DNA of 64,000 nt from Trichoderma breve. Taxonomy: Eukaryota; Ascomycota; Sordariomycetes; Hypocreales; Hypocreaceae. The translations under genes were made by a program, and so were the position numbers. Under the pieces are notes generated by a model. The model was given only the letters and a program-made list of their open reading frames with translations. It had not been told where the DNA came from and did not search any database. The stretch is from assembly GCF_028502605.1 (NCBI RefSeq), contig NC_079232.1, positions 4,278,001-4,342,000 of the forward strand, read 5' to 3'. Shown in pieces: positions 57,275-64,000 of this stretch (the first letter of the stretch is position 1; the number at the start of each line of letters is the position of its first letter).

Positions 57275-58000
57275 GGCGAAGATTGTTGTTTGTGCCGTTG
57301 ATTTGCAGGTTGCTTCTGCCGGGTCACAATACTCTGGCTCAGTGGTAGGTAAGATGCGTAAGGTGAGATAGGAATGGGCTGGATGTTGATGATAGTCATA
57401 TTGATTCAACAACAACCAAAAGGGAGTAGATATCACATCTATTTAAGTTCTTCAACACTGAATACAAAAGAGAATTACTATATCAACTTCTGCTGAACTG
57501 AAGCGATACAAACCACACGCGTCAACTTTATCCATAACCCATTCTAGGATGCAATTCGACGCTAAACACTTCTGCTGTTTCTTCATTTTCCCTTTTTTTT
57601 AATGAGGAAAGCATCAAGCGCTAGATTTAGAGGCCTCTTAGATTGCATTCGCTGTCAATTTTACCAGTCATACTGTCCAGGGGAGCGCGAATGTCGAACA
57701 GAGAAAGTGGCTGGGCCACAACCCCACGGCTGCGCTATTCCAATTGTAGTATACGTTTCGTCGTGACGAGGCTTCAAGTTTTAGTTAAGGACCCAGCTCA
57801 AAAGGAAGGCTGCATTGCGTAAGAACGGGTAGGGTACCAGTGCGCCAGCTCACTTCAGCAGTCTGCCTTGTCAGTCTGGATATGGACATGTACATATGAG
57901 TCATCTCTTAATCCTAAATACACGGTGAATCAAATGATGAAGAATAGTTTATCTAACATACAGCATCTAGTAGCTTAGGAACCTATTTAATTACAATATT
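57275..58000. other. Spacer between membrane protein gene and Zn2Cys6 gene
   Basis: 726 bp carrying the promoter of the membrane protein gene (minus strand) and the 3' end of the regulator gene. A 54-codon plus-strand ORF with five cysteines (57602-57766) is the only notable frame. Confidence 0.55.
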
Positions 58001-59915
58001 TTATAATTTGTAAGGATGGGATCGATATTCTGGTGTTAGGAATGCCCGTGACCGAACCCCATCCTGTATTAGTTTCGACATGGCCAGCGCTTGATTAATA
58101 CCCATCGAATGGCCAATTTTATCCAGACAGTTCGCAATCCATTTGCGGAGATCATCGCATGCAAATCCTGAGTTTGCAGCAACCAAGAGAGGCCACATGA
58201 TGGTGAGGCCGCCTGCTCCTGAAGCTTGAAAGGGTGATAGAGTGCTCACCACGTCCACCCCGTGACAAGTAGATGTGTGTGTGGCTTTTAGAGCAGAATC
58301 TTTCAGGCGTGTGTCGTCTTCTATCCCTATATCTAAGTTGTAAGGCACGCTGGCACATATATCGTCCACCAACTGAAGTGCTGTCTGGCTAGCTTGGCAA
58401 GCCAAGCTGCTGCGCTGCGAAAGGCCAATATCATCATTTTCGGAATCTTCTAGATCCTTGAGAGTATCGATAATGAGCTCTTGAATGATGATACGAATTG
58501 AACGGTAATTATTCCACATGCTGCTTGCGGGAATGCTTTGATATATGTGATAGCTGTCACCCCAGACAGCTTTGGTGATAGGCTTTCCCTCAAATACTGG
58601 AATATTGACTATAGTGTATCTCCACGAAGGAGGCACGCCAATCATTAGTGATACCAGCTCTGCATCGAGTTTCAGAGCGGTGCGGATGATTTCTGTAGGG
58701 CCAACAATGTGCCTCCTAGTTACATTGGCGCAAAAATCTGTCAATCGAGTAACTATAGTGGCGAGTTGGTCCAGGACTCGATCATTGGGATTCTGATCTC
58801 GTTGGATTCTTTCGGTTAGTTTATTGAAGACTGGTGAGCTGTATCGCTCCTGGTATATGCGACTGAGGCTCTATATTTACTTCGATGAGCATAGCCTTAA
58901 AATATTAAAGGTTCATATAAGACCTTACCACTTGACCACGTAGTTGTGTAAATAAATCTAGCCCTTCCTGCCGGGAAAGCTGTTCTGAGCCACGGATCTC
59001 TATCAACCTTGTTGCGCCTTCCATATGATGCACCCAACGGTCAATGAATGAACCGTCAGTACATGTCATGACCTTGATTTCTCAGAATTAGTTGACACTA
59101 TGTTGATTATCCAGGGTTAGCTTACTTCAAATATACCAAGCATAACCACCGCTGCTAGGATACCATCCGTCTTGCACAGGACAGGATCTTTCAGGGCCAA
59201 GTTGGTCTTAGACAAGGCCGTAGTATACTCTTTTTGGGCTTTCAGCATGGTATTAGGAGACAGTCGGATATTTGATAGAGCCGCTAACGCAACGGCATTG
59301 ACTGCCGCGTTGATTGCCGAGTTTTGTGAGTCTTCCATAAGAGGTAATAGATATGACATATAACTGCAACGGGGGCCTCCTGTCATGTAATTAACGTAGA
59401 GATAGCTCCTCGCAATTTCTTCCACAGGGTACGCAAGAGCAGCTGTTGGAATGGTCGCAGTCGCTTTGTCGCTGCACAACGGTCCATGATCAGTTGGATC
59501 CTCGGACACTCCATTTGAAACCAGTGTCTGAGATTTTACAATGCGCGTCGGTCCAAGGCGCCTTTTGCGCGCTGGAACTTTATAATTGCGAATAACATCG
59601 TTGCTCTGATCCTGGAAATTCAGGTCCAGCAAATTCCGGTATCCGAGACAGTTTACCTCAGCTCGCAAACACTGAGTACACGAAGGCTGTCTATGATCGC
59701 ACTATGAATATTGATGATTAGCCGGCAAAATTTCGCAACCCTGACTCAGCTATTTTCTTCGTGATTAACAAGGTAATCGAGCTGTTAACTCGAAATGTAT
59801 CTGCTGTCTTGAACGCATATGCGGTCTCCAGCTTGCTTGTAAGTACTAAACTTACCCTTAATCGGCGTTGCCGGCAGCGTTCGCACGCAGCGCTCGGCTT
59901 GCCGCGATAAACCAT
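58001..59915 (-). CDS. Zn2Cys6 fungal transcription factor
   Basis: Four exons on the minus strand: 59915-59856, 59701-59126, 59072-58929 and 58870-58001; 549 residues. The binuclear zinc cluster is complete only after splicing: CERCRQRRLR|CDHRQPSCTQC, then LRAEVNC, i.e. C11, C14, C21, C28, C31, C38; intron 1 falls just before the third cysteine. A short linker with a basic RKRRLG patch follows, and the rest is the helical fungal-specific regulatory domain (LALKDPVLCKTDGILAAVVM, WVHHMEGATRLIEIRG, ASSMWNNYRSIRIIIQ). The protein is a nuclear regulator that probably binds CGG triplets. Its neighbours on the same strand upstream are an alpha/beta hydrolase and an HD-domain protein, possible targets. 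Exon 3's acceptor is AAG rather than CAG/TAG. Confidence 0.9.
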
Positions 59916-60570
59916 GACCTGTGTCCTCAATTACTGTTGCCAAGAGATTGCCAAAAGAAGAAGTCGATACGTTGACTAACAATGGAAATGTTTGAGAAAT
60001 TAGTAGTTGAATAAAAAGAGAATGGCGTTGATGGCGGCAGCACCCCCATTATTTAGGCAAATCCATTTTGGGTAACCAGCTCGACGCTACACATTAGAAT
60101 GTGGCTCCAACGAGATCTATACCGTTTTATCCGTGCTCAATACGTGTAATTGGTGGACTTCACCATGTAGCCGCGTCACCGCCACCTCCTAAGCCTCATA
60201 GGCCATCATTCCCTACCATCTACAAAAATCCTTTTGGCGATGGAAACTGAAGTGTGATAAGGCTGACGCTGTCAAAACGCGTCGTCTCATGACGTGGTCT
60301 TCTGTTTATACTCTGGAATTGTCTGCATGCTGACTAGGTAAATAGCGGTTTTTTTACTTCAATGAATACTTATACAGTAAATAAACAGCTTTCTTTCAGG
60401 AGTAGATATTAAGTACAGCAAGTTATTGAACATTACAGAAGGGAATATTATTAGACTCTAAAGAGAAGCATGTTAATCGTTCATATTAATACATCTCATT
60501 GTGTAGAGGAGTTCAAGTATACTTCTAAATTGTATTGAGTCGATCAAAATGTGACACCCAGCGCCGCGGG
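59916..60570. other. Promoter region of the Zn2Cys6 gene
   Basis: 655 bp between the regulator's start and the hydrolase's 3' end, on the same strand. No coding sequence is supported. Confidence 0.6.
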
Positions 60571-61425
60571 TTATAGAGCCTGGACAAACTCTTTAACCGC
60601 CGAGGCAACCTCATCAGGCTTTTCAACAGGCAGCAAATGACCGGAGTCTTCAATAATGACCAGCTGCGCCTGGCCACTCCGTCTGCTATTCAGGTCCTCC
60701 TGAACTTCGGTGATCATCTTTTCGGGCGACTCAATAACATCGCTCTTCCCTGCCACTACCAACACTGGGACCTCAATAAGATGAAACAGGGGCCGGATAT
60801 CTTCTGCGGAACCATAATGCGGCCATGCAGACTTTGCAAACTTATTACCACCGACCATATCGCCGGCCAAATCCCTGACCACGGCATCTGTCAGGGCCGG
60901 GCTCCCTGGCGCAGTGAGAACACTCCGAATAACCGCTTCGGCATTTATGGTACTGTCATAGGCACGAATCTGTTGTTCCTTCATGTCTGAAGGAAGAGAA
61001 AGGGGCCCTGGAGGGGCGGGAGCGACCATAACTAGGGCCTTCAAAACGGTTGGTGGAAGACGACGTCGTCCAGCAATTGCGGCTGCAACCTTGCCGCCCA
61101 TGGAGTGACCAACCAAGATGACATTTGTCAATCCAAGGCTCTGAATGACGGCTTCGACGTCTGAGGCAAAGTTACTAATGCTATAAGCCCCAGCTTCGGC
61201 AGGTCCCGAAGAAGCGCCCCAGCCACGAAAGCTCAGCGCAATAGTTGGGAATGAAGAAGACAAGACGCGGACAACTGATGACCAAGTGTCAGCCGACCCG
61301 CCCCAGAAATGGAGAAATATTAAAGTCGGAACCTTCGTAACGTCAACTCCTGAGGGATTTGTCTGGTTGAAGTGAAGATTGACATCTTCACTGACTTTCA
61401 CAAATTTAGAGACTGATGCAGACAT
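60571..61425 (-). CDS. Alpha/beta hydrolase
   Basis: Single exon on the minus strand, 284 residues; the frame is open ten codons further, but the first ATG is 61425. The catalytic triad is complete: oxyanion loop FLHFWGGSADTW (37-48), nucleophile S108 in LVGHSMGGK, acid D229 in VAGKSDV and H263 in IEDSGHLLPVEKP. The cap domain lies between about 140 and 210. The family covers esterases, C-C bond hydrolases, epoxide hydrolases and haloperoxidase-like enzymes; a substrate cannot be named. No signal peptide, so intracellular. The gene stands between a Zn2Cys6 regulator and an HD-domain enzyme, all transcribed in the same direction. Confidence 0.9.
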   Translation of the reverse strand: MSASVSKFVKVSEDVNLHFNQTNPSGVDVTKVPTLIFLHFWGGSADTWSSVVRVLSSSFPTIALSFRGWGASSGPAEAGAYSISNFASDVEAVIQSLGLTNVILVGHSMGGKVAAAIAGRRRLPPTVLKALVMVAPAPPGPLSLPSDMKEQQIRAYDSTINAEAVIRSVLTAPGSPALTDAVVRDLAGDMVGGNKFAKSAWPHYGSAEDIRPLFHLIEVPVLVVAGKSDVIESPEKMITEVQEDLNSRRSGQAQLVIIEDSGHLLPVEKPDEVASAVKEFVQAL

Positions 61426-62606
61426 TGTGGGCAGTTTCTTTAAAGTGTATGGCAAAAGGGCCCTGTATAAGATTTGATAGAGAATTCTTCGCTATTCTGC
61501 CTTTTTTATGTAAGACATACGAGTAGTTCACTTCAACTATCAGAGAGTAGATAGTGTTGGTAATATCCGAGTCGTCTCGGATAATGTTGAGATACGAGCT
61601 ACAGCTACATTGGATTCCAAATTGTACTCGTCATATATAATGTTTAAGCTTGGAATATATGCAAGCAACAAATATTAACTAGAAATTACAAGTAGATGAA
61701 GTATATAAAATTGAAAAGGTTCTTGCGATTCTTGATGAAATATTGTCCTTTTGACGTGTTTTAATAGGAGATGGCTTGGTCTATTCTTATTACATTTGGA
61801 AAAAGGAGTAATGGTTTTGGCTGGTCTACGGCGTGTATAGACGATTTGTGATTGGCTTTCTAAAATTCGAGCAATGTACGGTTCCTAAGTTTGCTGTGTT
61901 TATTCCGAGGGCAATCGGAAGGAAGACAGCTAGTTTCGGGACCGCGGAGTCAGCGGCGACATGATTGGCGAAGAGCCAGCTTCTACAAGAAAACGCCACC
62001 ACCACCAAAGAAAAAAGAATACGAACCAAGCAGATGAATAAAGAGTTGGAAAATATGAGATAGAACTAAAAGTTGTACTGAATATTTGAATATTAAGCTT
62101 TGAGTGTGCTATCTGTCTCTTCTCCTACATTTGCATCGCTACATCTAAGTGGTAGTGGAGCTGACCTTGTAATACAGACCGAGGGCGTTCAATTCCGAAC
62201 CGTTTCGGCTCTGATATTCACTTTGATCCTTCTTGGAAAGCCTCTAAGTGAGAATGGCTTTTTACTACCCCTGGATGGTTGCCTAGTACCCTAGTGATTA
62301 TGTGGAGTTTAAGCATTGGAACAAGATATGAAAGAATGCCCCTTATTTACTTGCCTAGGCAGGTAGGTAGAAGATGTCCAATTCTTCGAGTGTCTGCTAC
62401 TATCATTATTTCCTACTATATCCTTCTAACATCCAATACTATCACTAGCTCTAAATTTAAGACACGGGATGCTAGATAGCAAACTTGGGTTGGTGAATAG
62501 CCGCAATTTAACATTTAGCTTACAGCAGAAATTCTTCAAAACCAAGCCCATATACTTCAGTCAACAACTGCAGGCCTGGTGCTAGCACCAATGCTGCGCT
62601 ATAACT
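61426..62606. other. Spacer between hydrolase and HD-domain genes
   Basis: 1.18 kb, AT-rich. A minus-strand frame at 61826-62029 encodes a signal-peptide-like stretch (FSLVVVAFSCRSWLFA) but has no ATG at its upstream end. Otherwise nothing is supported. Confidence 0.55.
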
Positions 62607-63363
62607 CTATTTACTTGGAGTTGCTTGGGCAGCGTCAAACAAGAGGCGTCCTTCCGTCGTATAGCCCCCGACAAACCTTTTGCCATATTCCATCTGAAAA
62701 TTGTCTACACAATGTCAGCACAGAAACAGACCAATGACATCGCATATTATACACACCATAAGTAGTTTGTGGTTTAGAACGGCAAAAGCCACAGATAATT
62801 TCGCGAAGACCGCCTCCTAAGTTGAGGCGAGGAAACTTCTTGTTGACAGCATTGTATACCTCCTCAGAGATCGTACCATTCTCATCCAAGGCTGGGCCCC
62901 GGAAATCTGCGGCGATTCCGAGAGCACAGACCTTGATGACCTGTTCCTTGTACAGCGCTATCGAGGGAGTAGTATGCAACGCAATTGCATCCCACACTAG
63001 CCGAAGTCTGAAATCATCCCAGTTTTCTGCTTTTCCGTTTTGCTGCTCTTCCTTGATCCAATTGCAAGCAGCTTCTGCACCATCAACTTCAAACCTCTTG
63101 TCCTGGGAAACAAGCTCGCCTGTTATGTCCCAGCCAAGGTCATGGAGGATCGCGCTCACAGCGTGTACTTCGAGATCAATTTCCGAGATAGCACCGGCCT
63201 CATGGAGCTTCTTGTAAACGACAACACCCAGTATCCATGAGCGCATTACATGGTTAAATCCCATATCATTAAGATGAGCGCGAGCATACTTTTGAGCAGC
63301 TTGCACGATCGGAGTGTCAATCACCGTGACTCCTGCGATAGTTATTTCAGGGACTTGGGCCAT
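62607..63363 (-). CDS. HD-domain protein, cyanamide hydratase-like
   Basis: Two exons on the minus strand: 63363-62757 and 62704-62607; 234 residues. The HD-type metal ligands are visible: H38 in GFNHVMRSW, the diagnostic H74-D75 in SAILHDLGW, and H127-region IALHTTPSIALYK. The layout (about 230 residues, one HD domain, C-terminal FCRSKPQTTY..) matches fungal HD proteins related to cyanamide hydratase, which adds water to cyanamide to give urea; most relatives have no tested substrate. The protein is cytosolic by appearance. A TATA box lies 112 bp upstream. The intron (G|GTGTGT to TGTAG) gives the last 32 residues. Confidence 0.88.
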
Positions 63364-63668
63364 GATCTAGAGCAACTTTTGGTTGAAAGTAGTGGAAGGT
63401 AAATTTTGAATGGCAACGTTGAGTTGAATTGTATTAAGAAGACTGTTGAGGATTATCTACATCAAACGTGTTTGCTTTTATAGCTAATTCTTACGGGTTC
63501 AAATACTCCTGTTCTAGGTTGACAGGGAAGTAGTTCACAGACTATTCAAATAACCTCATCGTGTGGCTATCAGGTTCTGCTCCGATGTAAGTCGGGTTAT
63601 AAATTTCATCAATACACAAAGCTTGAGCCATACTGGCTAGAAACCTTTATTTTGTTACTTAGTTGTAT
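63364..63668. other. Promoter region of the HD-domain gene
   Basis: 305 bp containing the TATA box at 63475-63482 (minus strand). No gene is seen. Confidence 0.55.
63475..63482 (-). promoter_or_regulatory. TATA box of the HD-domain gene
   Basis: TATAAAAG on the minus strand, 112 bp upstream of the ATG at 63363. Confidence 0.5.
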
Positions 63669-63948
63669 TCATAATTGAGATAGCTCATTCCCAGCGTAGT
63701 AACTATCAATATTATGTAGTATTATGGTCAAAATGCCCCACGATTCTAGGCATTCATATCCGAACACGTTCGGATATCGTCGTATAGCAGCTGCATAGGA
63801 TGTGCTTTGATAATCGTACCGAAGTTGTTGACTAGAGCGCTCCACATAGCTAGAGATTAGGCAATTAATCCGATTCATAGCAAATAATTCACGGAGTAGA
63901 GTGGGATGCTTCAATTCTAGGTCATGTTGTACAGCGGCATTGACGAAG
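63669..63948 (-). CDS. Probable terminal exon of a gene that leaves the window (partial)
   Basis: A minus-strand frame of about 92 codons ends at TGA 63669-63671. It begins after an AAAGTAG acceptor at 63949 and reads FVNAAVQHDLELKHPTLL, then helical segments (ELFAMNRINCLISSY) and a hydrophobic WGILTIILHNI near the end. No ATG fits in the remaining 52 bases, so earlier exons must lie beyond the right edge. The family is not recognised. A 22-bp inverted repeat (63756-63777) falls inside the frame. Confidence 0.35.
63756..63777. repeat. 22-bp perfect inverted repeat
   Basis: Two 10-bp arms, ATATCCGAAC and GTTCGGATAT, separated by AC. It would form a small hairpin or be bound by a dimeric protein; it overlaps the putative terminal exon. 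Confidence 0.7.
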
Positions 63949-64000
63949 CTACTTTATTAGACAACGATTAATTCGTCAATAGCTAGCTATATAAGATATG

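Noticed and set aside
61826..62029. Possible small secreted protein on the minus strand
   Set aside because: The frame opens at TTG and not at ATG, and no exon supplying a start could be found.

Overview
This window is nuclear DNA of a filamentous ascomycete, most likely a Sordariomycete of the Hypocreales type (Trichoderma-like; the genus is an inference). Genes are intron-poor, with short GT-AG introns (about 50-80 nt) carrying CTAAC/CTGAC-like branch sites. They are separated by 0.3-3 kb spacers, and their families (kapC bZIP, HIRAN-SNF2-RING helicase, Zn2Cys6 regulator, 7TM membrane families) are typical of Pezizomycotina. I see no rRNA, tRNA, CRISPR array or intact transposon. Twenty-three protein genes could be reconstructed exon by exon; every given start is an ATG, and all splice phases close.

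Left end (1-7.3 kb): gene-poor and decayed. It holds a diverged tandem duplication (about 2.65 and 3.03 kb), isolated exon-like fragments, and a broken gene (about 5.1-7.2 kb) whose coding sense jumps between frames. 7.5-15.1 kb: a three-exon pterin-4a-carbinolamine dehydratase, an intronless ochratoxinase-like amidohydrolase, a long empty stretch, and the KapC-like bZIP gene with a long first intron.

Core block (16-51 kb): ARP5, DAD4 and IES6 lie side by side; Arp5 and Ies6 are partners in one INO80 module. ERG25 (sterol C-4 methyl oxidase) and NCA2 follow. SSU1 (sulfite efflux) and cysteine dioxygenase are divergent neighbours that together form the two ends of a cysteine-to-sulfite disposal route. 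Next come a HIRAN/SNF2/RING helicase, an AT-rich spacer, an alpha/beta hydrolase with a palindromic CGG-N7-CCG element and TATA box, a DUF3112-like 7TM protein, the PP2A catalytic subunit, EXO84, TOM20 and TYW1.

Right end (52-64 kb): accessory in character, with an NmrA-like protein, a P-loop GTPase-like protein, a 7TM DUF7702-like protein whose tail is built from an 8-residue basic repeat, a Zn2Cys6 regulator, a second alpha/beta hydrolase, an HD-domain (cyanamide-hydratase-like) protein, and a terminal exon of a gene that runs off the window. The regulator, hydrolase and HD protein are on the same strand and may form a small catabolic cluster (inference).
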